Shown in pieces: positions 6,825 to 16,650 of a stretch of 40,314 bases of DNA. Numbering within the stretch: position 1 is the stretch's first letter; every line of letters starts with the position of its first letter. Position numbers and translations under genes: made by a program. The notes under the pieces are model-generated. The model had not been told where the DNA came from and did not search any database. It was given only the letters and a program-made list of their open reading frames with translations. Origin of the DNA: an uncultured Oscillospiraceae bacterium (GTDB taxonomy: Bacteria; Bacillota; Clostridia; Oscillospirales; Oscillospiraceae); NCBI GenBank assembly GCA_946546815.1, contig CAMNOL010000010.1:1-40314 (forward strand), in the 5' to 3' direction.

Positions 6825-8663
6825 TCAGCCTGCCGGCTTGGTGGCTGTCCCGGTGGTTCCGGTGGTCCCGGCGGTTCCCGTTGCTCCCGCAGCGGCAGCG
6901 GCAGCGTCATCGGTGCTGGGGGGAACCACCACCGGCTTCTCCTTGGTGCCCTGGTAGATGATCTGGTCATGGGGCTTGTAGACGCTGTAGGCTTCCTTGT
7001 TGCTGGAAACCTTCTTGCCGTCGTCATAGATCTTCCGGTAGGTCTGCACCTTGTAGCCGTCAGACCCCCTCTGAGCCACCCGGGTTTCGCCCACATAGAG
7101 GCTGGAGTCGTTCTGGTAGATGGTCTTGAAGGGGATGACCTCCTGGGTATCACTGGTGATCTCCACGGTGAGTTTGTCCGTTTTGGTTCCCCAGATGTTG
7201 ACGGTGGCGTAGCCGTTCCAGTAAGAGGCTTCGATCTTGATGGGATAATCCTTGTCGTTGGTGAACTGGAAATCCGGTCCGCCCCAGGAGACGGTGGCGT
7301 CCATGCCCAGTCCGATGTAGCTGGAAGCAAAGGTGTGGTTGTGGCGCTCGTCAATCTGCAGATTGGCGTTCAGCGTCGCGGAGTACAGGGTGGAGGAGAT
7401 CTGACAGATGCCTCCGCCGTACTCCTGCACGGTGGTGCCATTGAGGTAAGCGCCGGCGGTTTTAAAGCCGTTGGCGGCGGTGCGCTCGCCCAAGGTTTTG
7501 TTGTAGCTGAAGGAATCGCCGTTGCACAGGATGATGCCGTTGCACTTCTCCGCTGCCAGGCGCACATTGGAGATGCGGTTCCAGGTGCCGCTGACCTTTG
7601 TGGTATAGGTGCCAAGCTTGTCGGTAAACAGGTTCTTTTTCAGCTTTTTGGTGGTGATTTTGGGAGCCTTGTACTTCAGCGCCTGCTTCACCGTTCCGCC
7701 CTCGGGAGCGGCCTCCAGCGCTTTCTGTGCCGCGTCCACATCAAAGCTGACGCCGGTGACGGCTTCTACAATATCGTAGTCGCGCCGGTTGTCACTCAGC
7801 TTCAACGTGGCGTTTTTGGGGGTTTTGCACACCTTTTTCTGAACTTTTTCCCAATCCATGGAATTGACCTGACCGGTGAGCATTGCGGATTCGATGACGG
7901 TGTGATAATCTCCCGCCTCCACGGCGGCAGAGATCTGCTGAACCAGGCCGTCCTGGTCCACGCTGTGGCCCGTCTTGCCCTTGACCAGCACCAGCTGTTT
8001 GTCCTCCACCTTGTAGGTGGTCTGCACCGTGGTGTCAATGTCCATCAGTCCGCTGTCCTGAATGTTGGCCCTGAGCTGTTCCTCGCTGCCCACCACGGGC
8101 AGGGCGGGGACGTTGGTTCGGGCGAATACGGACTTCAGCCGGCTCAGGCCTCTGCGGAAGAAGGGAGCCCGGCTGGGGGCAATGGCCTGCTCTGCCAGCA
8201 CCGCCGTATCCAGGGACAGGGCGTTGCCCACCGAGACGGTGTAGGTGCCGCCGTTGGCGGTGATGGTCATGGTCTGATTATCATAGCACTGGTGAAAATT
8301 GTCCTCCAGCAGCGCTGCGGCGTCCGCTTCGCTCAGCCCGGACACATCCACCGGAGCGAGGGTCAAAGCGGCCTCCTGCCCCGCAGGGGCGGCGGAGGAA
8401 TCAGTTGCCGATGCTTTTTTATCCTGCTGCGCCAGCTGATAGACGATTCGTGTCTTGGGCAGAATCTGCTCCGTGTTCACACTGGCGCACAGCGCTGTGT
8501 ATCCGCCCAGCATCAAGAGGATGGCCAGAATCGGGATCAGCGGGCTGGTCTTTTTTCTGGTGTTTTTTTTCGTTTTTTTTCTCACAGTTGCCGAGGCGGG
8601 AGCGGAGCTGGCCCGCCGGGGCTGATACCTTTCTTTTTGCTGTTCCAAAGCAGCTGCCTCCAT
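6825..8663 (-). CDS. VanW family protein with peptidoglycan-binding (PG_binding_4-like) region
   Basis: FSYNKTLGERTAANGFKTAGAY and GGGICQISSTLY..A..ANLQIDERHNH motifs; N-terminal TM anchor; Thr/Gly/Ala-rich tail. Start placed at MEAAALEQQ, downstream of a putative promoter. Confidence 0.9.
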   Translation of the reverse strand: MEAAALEQQKERYQPRRASSAPASATVRKKTKKNTRKKTSPLIPILAILLMLGGYTALCASVNTEQILPKTRIVYQLAQQDKKASATDSSAAPAGQEAALTLAPVDVSGLSEADAAALLEDNFHQCYDNQTMTITANGGTYTVSVGNALSLDTAVLAEQAIAPSRAPFFRRGLSRLKSVFARTNVPALPVVGSEEQLRANIQDSGLMDIDTTVQTTYKVEDKQLVLVKGKTGHSVDQDGLVQQISAAVEAGDYHTVIESAMLTGQVNSMDWEKVQKKVCKTPKNATLKLSDNRRDYDIVEAVTGVSFDVDAAQKALEAAPEGGTVKQALKYKAPKITTKKLKKNLFTDKLGTYTTKVSGTWNRISNVRLAAEKCNGIILCNGDSFSYNKTLGERTAANGFKTAGAYLNGTTVQEYGGGICQISSTLYSATLNANLQIDERHNHTFASSYIGLGMDATVSWGGPDFQFTNDKDYPIKIEASYWNGYATVNIWGTKTDKLTVEITSDTQEVIPFKTIYQNDSSLYVGETRVAQRGSDGYKVQTYRKIYDDGKKVSSNKEAYSVYKPHDQIIYQGTKEKPVVVPPSTDDAAAAAAGATGTAGTTGTTGTATKPAG

Positions 8664-8708
8664 TCTGCATCTGCGTATGACTGTTTCCTGTCTGCGTTTT
8701 AAGCACGC

Positions 8709-8737
8709 ATTATTATAGTACTCTCGTAGGATAAAAG
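8709..8737 (-). promoter_or_regulatory. Putative promoter of the VanW gene (TTGCTT-17-TATAAT; coordinates approximate)
   Basis: Minus strand TTGCTTTTATCCTACGAGAGTACTATAAT; implies the first ATG of the ORF track is not the start. Confidence 0.6.
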
Positions 8738-8781
8738 CAAGGGCGGGCACCGGCAAAAACAAGTTTGCCAGAGTTTTCCTG

Positions 8782-9738
8782 TCAGACCAGGTTTTGAGGT
8801 GTTCCCGCCATCCAGCAGCGCAGGTTTTCTGTCACAGCGTCGATGAGGCGGCTGCGGGCTTCCACAGAGGCCCAGGCGATATGGGGGGTGATGATGCAGT
8901 TTCTTGCCTGCAGCAGCGGATTGTCCCGGCGCATGGGCTCCACATCCACCACATCCAAAGCGGCGCCGCCCACTTTGCCGCTCTCCAGCGCCCGGGCAAG
9001 GGCGGTTTCCTCAATCAGCGGCCCCCGGGCGGTGTTCAGGATCAGAACCCCGTCCTTCATTTTTTCAATGGTCTCACCGCAGACAATGTGGTGAGTGGAG
9101 GGAAACAGCGGCGCATGGAGAGAGATCACATCGGATTCCGCCAGCAACGTGTCCAGATCCACATAGCTGCCGATGGCTTCGCCCTCAGGGCAGGGCCGGG
9201 AGCCGGTGGCCAGCACCCGCATATCCAGTGCCCGGGCCAGACGGCCCACCGCCCGGCCAATGCTGCCAAAGCCGATGATGCCCATGGTCTTCCCCTGCAG
9301 CTCAATGACCGGAGCATCCCAGAAGCAGAAGTCCTTGCACCGGCACCAGCGGCCTTCCTTCACCGCCTGGTCGTGGTGGCCTACATGACAGGTGAGCTCC
9401 ATCAGCAGCGCCAGCGTGAACTGGGCAACGGCGGGGGTGCTGTACTTGGGCACGTTGGTGACGGCGATGCCCCGCTTTGCCGCCGCATCCGTGTCAATGA
9501 CATTGTAGCCCGTGGCCAGCGCCCCGATGTAGCGCAGGTTCGGGCAGTGCTCCATGACCTCTGCGCCCATGGGTACTTTGCTCAGAAGTACCGCCTCCGC
9601 GTCGCCGATGCGGCGGATGATCTCAGCCGGTTCGCTGGGGGTCCGGTCGTAGATGGTCAGCTCTCCCAGCTCACGCAGACCGTCCCAGCTCAGATCCCCG
9701 GGATTGATGCTGTAGGCGTCTAAAATGACAATTCTCAT
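8782..9738 (-). CDS. D-2-hydroxyacid dehydrogenase (glycerate dehydrogenase-like)
   Basis: GKTMGIIGFGSIGRAVGRLARAL NAD-binding motif; LILNTARGPLIEE; TPHIAWAS. Start at MRIVILDAYS. Confidence 0.93.
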   Translation of the reverse strand: MRIVILDAYSINPGDLSWDGLRELGELTIYDRTPSEPAEIIRRIGDAEAVLLSKVPMGAEVMEHCPNLRYIGALATGYNVIDTDAAAKRGIAVTNVPKYSTPAVAQFTLALLMELTCHVGHHDQAVKEGRWCRCKDFCFWDAPVIELQGKTMGIIGFGSIGRAVGRLARALDMRVLATGSRPCPEGEAIGSYVDLDTLLAESDVISLHAPLFPSTHHIVCGETIEKMKDGVLILNTARGPLIEETALARALESGKVGGAALDVVDVEPMRRDNPLLQARNCIITPHIAWASVEARSRLIDAVTENLRCWMAGTPQNLV

Positions 9739-9790
9739 GTTAATAACTCCTTGTGAAAAGATGCAGGAAACCGGTCCGTCGAGCTTCGGC

Positions 9791-10372
9791 TCACTCTGCA
9801 TCTGCTTGCAGACGGCTGGCGGCCCAGCCGAATCCACAGCCGCACACGCCGCCCAGAATGTGGGTCAGCTGCGAGACGCTGTCCTGCACGGCGATGCCGT
9901 TGTACAGCTCCTGCCCCAGGTAGATGAACACCACCAGCAGCATGGTCAGGGGGATCTTTCCCTCTTCCAGACGAACCATGGAGGAGAGCACGATGAGCAT
10001 GAACACTACGCCGCTGGCGCCCAGCAGCGCGCTGTGGGGAAACAGCAGCAGATTCATGCCACCGGTGACCAGCCCAGTAACGGCAATCATGCCCAGCAGC
10101 GGCAGGCTGCCGTATTTTTCCTCAATAATCGGGCCCAGCAGCAGAAACAGCATCATGTTACTGACATAATGGGTGAGATTGGCGTGACCCAGCACATGGG
10201 TAAAGATGCGGACCCACGCCAGGGGATCGGTGATCGGGCAGCGGTAGACGCAGAACAGAAGTTTTGTCGCTGCGCCGCCGGAGAGCATTCCGGCGATGGT
10301 TGCCGCCAGGGATACCAGTGCAAAAGTCAGCACCACCGGGGCGTTGTACTGAATCATTTTCAGAACTTTCAT
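9791..10372 (-). CDS. Rhomboid-family intramembrane serine protease
   Basis: Six or more hydrophobic segments; GASGVVFML (catalytic Ser) and SQLTHILGGVCGCGFG (catalytic His); HANLTHYVSNM loop. Confidence 0.88.
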   Translation of the reverse strand: MKVLKMIQYNAPVVLTFALVSLAATIAGMLSGGAATKLLFCVYRCPITDPLAWVRIFTHVLGHANLTHYVSNMMLFLLLGPIIEEKYGSLPLLGMIAVTGLVTGGMNLLLFPHSALLGASGVVFMLIVLSSMVRLEEGKIPLTMLLVVFIYLGQELYNGIAVQDSVSQLTHILGGVCGCGFGWAASRLQADAE

Positions 10373-10537
10373 TGCAATCCCTCCGCAGGTTTGATTTCTG
10401 TCCTCAGCATAGCATAAAATCCGGCATTTTTCAATGAAGGGTGGAGGGATTTCCGTTGGAATTGCACCCTTGCGGTTTGTCCCCGGGGGCAGTATAATTT
10501 ATGACAGAACAGAACGTTTTGCTACGGAGGACCCCCT

Positions 10538-11356
10538 ATGCAGTACCTGACCATTCCTGTTTCCGGACAGAAGGAGACCGCGAGCCTGACCCTTTATTTG
10601 CTGGACAACTCGCCGGAGATCGACCCGGAGCGAAGGCGCCCGGTGGTGCTGATCTGCCCAGGCGGTGCGTACCGCTTCACCTCGGACCGGGAGGGAGAAG
10701 CCATTGCCCTGCAAATGAACGCTATGGGATGCCACGCGGCGATTCTGCGCTACAGCTGCGCCCCGGCCCGGTTTCCTGAGGCGCTGGTTCAGCTGGCGGA
10801 GGCGGCTGCGCTGCTGAGAAAGAATGCGGAGCAGTGGCACATTGATCCGGAGCAGCTCGCAGTGATGGGGTTTTCCGCCGGCGGACATCTGGCGGCGTCA
10901 CTGGGAGTGTTCTGGCGGAAAAAGGAGCTGGCGGAGCAGACGGGGCTGGAAAACAAATGGTTTCGTCCCAATCGCCTGATTCTGTGTTACCCGGTTATCA
11001 CCTCGGGAGAAAATACCCACCAGGAGTCGCTGGAAAACCTGACAGGCTGCAGGCGGCAGGAGGATAATGCCCTCTGGGATCGCCTGTCTCTGGAGCGGCA
11101 GGTGAGTGCTGACACCCCGCCGGCATTTTTGTGGCACACGGCGGAGGATCAGACAGTGCCGGTGGAGAACAGCCTGCTGTTTGCCGCTGCCCTGCGCAGA
11201 AACGGCGTACCCTTTGAGCTGCACATCTACCAGCAAGGAGGGCACGGCCTGAGCCTTGGTACAAAAGAGATCATGTGCAGCGCCACCGGATACCCCAACC
11301 AGCCCAACGTCCGCAGCTGGATCGGCCTGCTGAAAACCTGGCTGGGGTTAGAATGA
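10538..11356 (+). CDS. Alpha/beta hydrolase (BD-FAE/esterase-like)
   Basis: ICPGGAYRFTSDREGE oxyanion region; GFSAGGHLAASLG nucleophile elbow; C-terminal GGHGLSLG; SD GGAGG. Confidence 0.88.
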   Translation: MQYLTIPVSGQKETASLTLYLLDNSPEIDPERRRPVVLICPGGAYRFTSDREGEAIALQMNAMGCHAAILRYSCAPARFPEALVQLAEAAALLRKNAEQWHIDPEQLAVMGFSAGGHLAASLGVFWRKKELAEQTGLENKWFRPNRLILCYPVITSGENTHQESLENLTGCRRQEDNALWDRLSLERQVSADTPPAFLWHTAEDQTVPVENSLLFAAALRRNGVPFELHIYQQGGHGLSLGTKEIMCSATGYPNQPNVRSWIGLLKTWLGLE

Positions 11357-11373
11357 GACAGAATCAAAACAGA

Positions 11374-11414
11374 AACGGCGTACCGCGGTTTGTTCCGCAG
11401 CACGCCGTATTTTT
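11374..11414 (+). terminator. Intrinsic terminator of the alpha/beta hydrolase gene
   Basis: ACGGCGT..CCGCGG..CCGC..ACGCCGT followed by ATTTTTTT. Confidence 0.8.
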
Positions 11415-11446
11415 TTCAGGATGCCGAAGCTGGATTGCGGGGGAGC

Positions 11447-11911
11447 TCAGATCTGGCCGCTTTGCTCAAGATAGCTCAGGAAGGTCTCGCATCCCTCCAC
11501 AATATCAGAATAGGCAAGGGAGAAGTTGCCGGTATACCATGGGTCCGAAATATCCCGGGGATGCGTGGAAAACTCCAGCATACGGAGAATTTTGTGCTCC
11601 GGGTCCCGGGGGATGATCCAGCGCAGGTTGCGGATGTTGTACTGTTCCGCACAGAGCAGGTAGTCGTAGGCGGCATAATCCCGCTGCCGAATCTGACGAG
11701 CGGTCTTTCCCTGACAGGACAGGCCGTGCCGGGCCAGTTCCCTTCGGGCGGGGGGATAGACCGGATTCCCAATCTCCTCTGTGCTGGTGGCGGCGCTTTC
11801 AATAAGAAAACGGTCAGAGAGCCCCCGTTTGGCAACCATATCCTTGAAAATGAACTCGGCCATGGGGGAACGGCAAATATTGCCGTGGCAGATGAAAAGT
11901 ACCTTTATCAT
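11447..11911 (-). CDS. Low-molecular-weight protein-tyrosine phosphatase
   Basis: VLFICHGNICRSPMAE P-loop; C-terminal DPWYTGNF. Confidence 0.93.
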   Translation of the reverse strand: MIKVLFICHGNICRSPMAEFIFKDMVAKRGLSDRFLIESAATSTEEIGNPVYPPARRELARHGLSCQGKTARQIRQRDYAAYDYLLCAEQYNIRNLRWIIPRDPEHKILRMLEFSTHPRDISDPWYTGNFSLAYSDIVEGCETFLSYLEQSGQI

Positions 11912-11956
11912 GTGATATATTCCCTTATTTCTCTATATATCTTTATATTTCAGAAC

Positions 11957-12223
11957 TTATTTTGACTGTTGTTTTCTATAACTTCTTATATTTTCCCATA
12001 GTTTAATGAGCAACTGTCCCAAAATCTGTCCCAAATTGAAAATGTTTGGGACAACCTGATATTTGCCGTTTCCCAAACGGCTCTTTTGCCATTGATGTCT
12101 GTATACGTGTAGACATAGCTGCCGGCCTTTTGCGTCACGCCTTTTATATCCATAATAGGTTTCAATCTGAAAGGCAATGGCGCAGCACATAGTTAATATA
12201 TCATATTGCGGCCTTGTATTCAA
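11957..12223 (-). pseudogene. Frameshifted remnant of a Tn916-family tyrosine integrase N-terminal (arm-binding) domain
   Basis: YGYKRRDAKGR in one frame and GSYVYTYTDINGKRAVW in the adjacent frame together resemble KRRDxxGR...(K/R)DGxYxYxYxDxxGKRxxxY of Tn916-type Int; no downstream catalytic domain. Confidence 0.45.
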
Positions 12224-12698
12224 TCCTATTCAATAGTTTGTATACTATCTAAATATTTCTCGAATAAACGCCTTTTTGAAAATAGCGGGGCTGAAACGTT
12301 CTGAAAACACCTGGAAGGAGATTCGCGTGGTCAGAATGAGAGTACCTCAAGAAGTGATTGCTGCCCTTTGAATGCCGTACCGGGGGCAGAACGCTGTAGC
12401 GCAGCCATCTCCGCCTGGAGCCAAAGAAGGACGGTGAGAGGAAAGCTGGTGTGCTGGAGTGAGAAGCCCTCAAACTGGTGTGGACGGCAGAACAGCTTCC
12501 TGTAATCTGGAGCAGCCGTCCGGACCCCCTTGCATCCAAACCATCAGGCAGGTAGGGACATGAGGGCGTACGGGCCCGGCTGTGAAACGGAAATCCAGCG
12601 GGAGCTGGTTGACAAAGTGGGGGCCGGTTGACAATTTGTAAAGTTGCACAAAAAAACGGAAACCTAATTGTGCAAAGTGATGATTCTAAGGAATGCTG

Positions 12699-12727
12699 TT
12701 GACATTGTGTAAAAATGGTGTTAATCT
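12699..12727 (+). promoter_or_regulatory. rbs operon promoter (TTGACA-17-TAATCT)
   Basis: Perfect -35 at 12699-12704, 17-nt spacer, -10 at 12722-12727. Confidence 0.8.
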
Positions 12728-12734
12728 ACTCTCA

Positions 12735-12748
12735 TGAAACGGGTTTCA
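12735..12748. promoter_or_regulatory. LacI-family operator-like palindrome TGAAACGGGTTTCA
   Basis: Perfect 6-bp arms TGAAAC/GTTTCA, immediately downstream of the -10 (about +1 to +15). Confidence 0.7.
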
Positions 12749-12852
12749 AACAAACAATAAAGCGCAAAAAGTTTTGACGGAATTATTGTGCAAAGCTTTA
12801 CGAAAAAGAAGCTTTGGAATCTGCACTGACAGCACAGGAAGGAGAGAGCAGA

Positions 12853-13746
12853 TTGAAATTAGCAGTTGTTGGAAGCATCAATATTGACCAGACTGTGACA
12901 GCACAGCGGATCCCCCGGAAAGGCGAGACCCTGCCCGGCGGGGAACTGCGATATGTCCCTGGCGGCAAGGGCGCCAACCAGGCTGTGGCAATGGCTCGTC
13001 TGGGCGCAGAAACAGCGATGTTCGGCTGTGTGGGCGCTGATGAAAACGGCCGGAAAATGATCGACAACCTGAAGGCCAACGGCGTAAACACCGATTATAT
13101 CCGGGTGGTGGAGGATGCCCCCACCGGAATCGCGATCATCACAGTTGGTGAGAACGACAATACGATTATCGTGGTGGCAGGCGCCAACGGCCGGGTAGAC
13201 CGGGCCTATGTGGACAGCATCAAGGACGCCCTGCTGGGCTACGATATGGTGGTGCTGCAGCACGAGATTCCTCTGGACACCGTCCACTACATCGTGCAGC
13301 TGTGCGCAGAACATCATATCCCCACCGTTCTGAATCCCGCTCCCGCTGCGGAGGTTCCCATGGACATCATTGAGAAAGTCACCTATCTGACCCCCAATGA
13401 GCACGAGGCCGGGCTGATCTTCGGTGCAGATAAGACCACAGAAGAGCTGCTCCGCACCTATCCGGAGAAGCTGGTCATCACCCAGGGCTCCCGGGGCGTG
13501 TCCACTTGCCTCCGGTCCGGCGAAGTGCTGACCGTGCCCGCAAGACCCGCCCAGGTTGTGGATACCACCGGCGCAGGGGACACCCTGAACGGAGCATTCA
13601 GCGTCAGAATCGCTGCTGGCGACGGAATGAAAGCGGCACTGCAATATGCCAATACGGCGGCCAGCCTTTCCACCGAAAAATTCGGCGCACAGAGCGGTAT
13701 GCCCACCGCAGAAGAAGTGAAGCGTGCAATGGGAGGCGTACAATGA
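12853..13746 (+). CDS. rbsK: Ribokinase (TTG start)
   Basis: VVGSINIDQTV; GGKGANQAVAMARLG; DTTGAGDTLNGAF. TTG at 12853 follows GGAGAGAG. Confidence 0.94.
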   Translation: MKLAVVGSINIDQTVTAQRIPRKGETLPGGELRYVPGGKGANQAVAMARLGAETAMFGCVGADENGRKMIDNLKANGVNTDYIRVVEDAPTGIAIITVGENDNTIIVVAGANGRVDRAYVDSIKDALLGYDMVVLQHEIPLDTVHYIVQLCAEHHIPTVLNPAPAAEVPMDIIEKVTYLTPNEHEAGLIFGADKTTEELLRTYPEKLVITQGSRGVSTCLRSGEVLTVPARPAQVVDTTGAGDTLNGAFSVRIAAGDGMKAALQYANTAASLSTEKFGAQSGMPTAEEVKRAMGGVQ

Positions 13747-14156
13747 AAAGAAATGGTATTCTGAACAGCGACATCTCAAGGGTGCTGTCCTACATGGGAC
13801 ACACCGACAGAATCTGCATCGGTGACTGCGGTCTTCCCATCCCTGAGGAGACAGAGCGGATTGATCTGGCCCTCCGCTTCGGCCAGCCTTCCTTCCTGGA
13901 GGTACTGCAGGAAGTGGGCAAGGATATGAAAGTGGAGAAGATCATTCTGGCGGAAGAGATCAAGGAGCAGAATCCGGAGCAGCTTCAGGCGGTCCTGTCC
14001 TATTTTGATGGGCTTGAAACCGGTTTTAAGCCTGAGGTTCAGTATGTGAGCCATGCTCAGCTGAAGGAACTGACCAAGGAGTGCAAGGCGGTCATCCGCA
14101 CCGGCGAGACCACCCCCTATTCCAATGTCATTCTCCAGTCCGGCTGTATTTTCTGA
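13743..14156 (+). CDS. rbsD: D-ribose pyranase
   Basis: [35 protein letters not shown]-terminal [19 protein letters not shown]. Confidence 0.95.
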   Translation: MKRNGILNSDISRVLSYMGHTDRICIGDCGLPIPEETERIDLALRFGQPSFLEVLQEVGKDMKVEKIILAEEIKEQNPEQLQAVLSYFDGLETGFKPEVQYVSHAQLKELTKECKAVIRTGETTPYSNVILQSGCIF

Positions 14157-14170
14157 CAGGAGGCGGCACT

Positions 14171-15661
14171 ATGCAGATAGAAATGCGAGGGATCAACAAG
14201 GCATTCGGCGGAAACCCGGTGCTCCGTGACGCAGGCTTTGTGCTTGCGGACGGTGAGATCCATGCGCTGATGGGAGAAAACGGTGCCGGCAAGTCCACCC
14301 TGATGAAGATTCTGACGGGTGTGTACACCAGAGACGCCGGCACGGTGATTGTGGACGGCCAGGAGGTTGTCTACAAGAACCCCCAGGAAGCGGAGAAGGC
14401 GGGAATCGTCTTTATTCACCAGGAGCTGAACGTGCTCTTTGACCTGACGGTGGAAGAGAATATGTTCCTGGGCAAGGAAATCCACAACCGGTTTGGCGTG
14501 TGCGACAAGCGGGCCATGCGTGCGGAAGTGCGGCGTATTCTGGATGTTCTGGGCGTGAAAATCGATCCGGGCCAGAAAATGGACGCGCTGTCCATCGGCC
14601 AGCAGCAGATGATCGAGATTGCCAAAGCCCTGATGGTGGACGCAAAGGTCATCATCATGGACGAGCCCACTGCCGCCCTGACCGCCAGCGAGACGGAGGT
14701 CCTCTTTGAGGTGGTGAAATCCCTCCGGAAGAAGGGCGTTTCCATCGTTTACATCTCTCACCGCATGGAGGAAATCTTTGAACTGTGCGACAGAATCACC
14801 ATTCTGCGGGACGGACAGTACATCGGCACCAGAAACATTGCGGAAACCAATATGGCCGAAGTGGTCAAGATGATGATCGGCCGTGAGATCGGCGAGCGCT
14901 ATCCGGAGCGGAACGTAAAGCTGGGCGATGTGGTCTTTGAGGTGAAAAACCTCAACTGCCCCGGCGTGTTCTCCGATGTGAACTTCAGCGTCCGGGCCGG
15001 AGAGGTGCTGGGCGTCGCCGGACTGATGGGTGCCGGACGTACGGAGATCATGCAGTCCATCTTTGGCAACATGCCCCATGTGACCGGTCAGATCTTCATG
15101 GACGGCAAGGAGATTCACAACAAAAACCCCTGGGACGCCATGGCAAACGGCATCGGATTCATCACCGAGGACCGCAAGGTAGAGGGCTTGATGCTGGAAG
15201 AGAGCATCATGAAGAACATCTCCGTTGCAAACCTCAACAAGATTTCCAGCGGCGGCGTCCTCAACGCCAAAGCGGAGCGGGATATGGTCCGCAAGGGCAT
15301 CCAGGATCTGAGCATCCGCTGCACCGGGCCGCTGCATGTATGCAACAACCTCAGCGGCGGCAACCAGCAGAAGGTGGTCTTTGCCAAGTGGATCTTTACC
15401 GATCCCAGGGTGCTGATTCTGGACGAGCCCACCAGAGGCGTGGACATCGGCGCAAAAAAGGAAATCTATTCGATCATCAACGATCTGGCGGCAAAGGGCG
15501 TGGCCATCATTATGGTGTCCTCCGAGCTGCCGGAGGTTCTGGGTATGTCCGATCGCGTCATGGTGGTTCACGAGGGACACATCGGCGGTTTTATTGACAA
15601 AGAAAAAGCGAATCAGGAGAATATCATGATTCTGGCTACGGGAGGCCAACTCGATGGATAA
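14171..15661 (+). CDS. rbsA: Ribose ABC transporter ATP-binding protein
   Basis: Duplicated ABC domains: [64 protein letters not shown]. Confidence 0.95.
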   Translation: MQIEMRGINKAFGGNPVLRDAGFVLADGEIHALMGENGAGKSTLMKILTGVYTRDAGTVIVDGQEVVYKNPQEAEKAGIVFIHQELNVLFDLTVEENMFLGKEIHNRFGVCDKRAMRAEVRRILDVLGVKIDPGQKMDALSIGQQQMIEIAKALMVDAKVIIMDEPTAALTASETEVLFEVVKSLRKKGVSIVYISHRMEEIFELCDRITILRDGQYIGTRNIAETNMAEVVKMMIGREIGERYPERNVKLGDVVFEVKNLNCPGVFSDVNFSVRAGEVLGVAGLMGAGRTEIMQSIFGNMPHVTGQIFMDGKEIHNKNPWDAMANGIGFITEDRKVEGLMLEESIMKNISVANLNKISSGGVLNAKAERDMVRKGIQDLSIRCTGPLHVCNNLSGGNQQKVVFAKWIFTDPRVLILDEPTRGVDIGAKKEIYSIINDLAAKGVAIIMVSSELPEVLGMSDRVMVVHEGHIGGFIDKEKANQENIMILATGGQLDG

Positions 15662-16589
15662 GAAACAAATTATGAATAAGGTGCAGGATCTGGGTGCGCT
15701 GATCGCACTGATTCTGCTGGTAATCGTGATCAGTATCATCAGCCCCCAGTTCCGGACGGTGGACAACTTCCTGTCACTGGTGAGACAGTCCTCCATCAAC
15801 GGCTTTATCGCCTTCGGTATGACCTGCGTCATCCTGACCGGCGGCATTGACCTGTCCGTTGGCTCTGTTCTGGCACTGACCACAGCTTTCTGCGCCGCCT
15901 TCATCAAGGGCGGGATGCCTGTTGCGCTGGCCATGCTGCTGGCGCTGATCATCGGCACCCTGTTCGGCGTGGTCAGCGGCACCCTGGTCACCAAGGGCCG
16001 CCTGCAGCCCTTCATCGCAACCCTGATCACCATGACGGTGTTCCGGGGCCTGACCATGATCTTCATGGACGGCAAGCCCATCTCCGGTCTGGGCAGCAGC
16101 TTCCTGCTGAAGTTCTTCGGCAAAGGCAGCCTGTTCGGAATCCCCTTCCCCGTTATTCTGTTTATTCTGATCTTTGCCCTGTTTATGTTCGTGCTGGAAA
16201 AGACCACCTTCGGCCGCAGAATTTACGCCACCGGCAGCAACGCCGTCTCCGCCAAACTGGCAGGCGTGAACATCGACCGCACCAAGCTGATCGCTTACGC
16301 CATTTCCGGCTGCATGGCAGCTCTGTCCGGTCTGATCCTGCTCTCTCGTCTGGCTTCTGCTCAGCCCACCCTGGGCGAAGGCTATGAGCTGGACGCCATC
16401 GCTTCCGTTGCACTGGGCGGCACCAGCATGAACGGCGGCCGGGGCCGGATCTGGGGCACCTTCGTGGGCGTTCTGATTATCGCAGTTCTGAACAACGGAC
16501 TGAATATTCTGGGCGTTTCCTCCTACTATCAGTCCGTCGTCAAGGGCATTGTCATTCTGATCGCCGTTCTGTCTGACAGAAAGCGCTGA
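15654..16589 (+). CDS. rbsC: Ribose ABC transporter permease
   Basis: [73 protein letters not shown]. Overlaps rbsA by 8 nt. Confidence 0.95.
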   Translation: MDKKQIMNKVQDLGALIALILLVIVISIISPQFRTVDNFLSLVRQSSINGFIAFGMTCVILTGGIDLSVGSVLALTTAFCAAFIKGGMPVALAMLLALIIGTLFGVVSGTLVTKGRLQPFIATLITMTVFRGLTMIFMDGKPISGLGSSFLLKFFGKGSLFGIPFPVILFILIFALFMFVLEKTTFGRRIYATGSNAVSAKLAGVNIDRTKLIAYAISGCMAALSGLILLSRLASAQPTLGEGYELDAIASVALGGTSMNGGRGRIWGTFVGVLIIAVLNNGLNILGVSSYYQSVVKGIVILIAVLSDRKR

Positions 16590-16650
16590 GTGATGAGCAT
16601 AGAGTAAGCTACAACCATTAACAACACCAACAACAGAAAGGAAATCAACC

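Noticed and set aside
12249-12539. Minus-strand ORF of 96 aa upstream of rbs
   Set aside because: Low-complexity Ser/Arg-rich translation, no SD, no recognisable domain; more likely degenerate intergenic sequence next to the integrase remnant.
12735-12748. rbs palindrome interpreted as a CcpA cre site
   Set aside because: The central GG and spacing do not fit the cre core (TGNAANCGNWNNCA) as well as a dedicated LacI-family operator; a CcpA contribution cannot be excluded.
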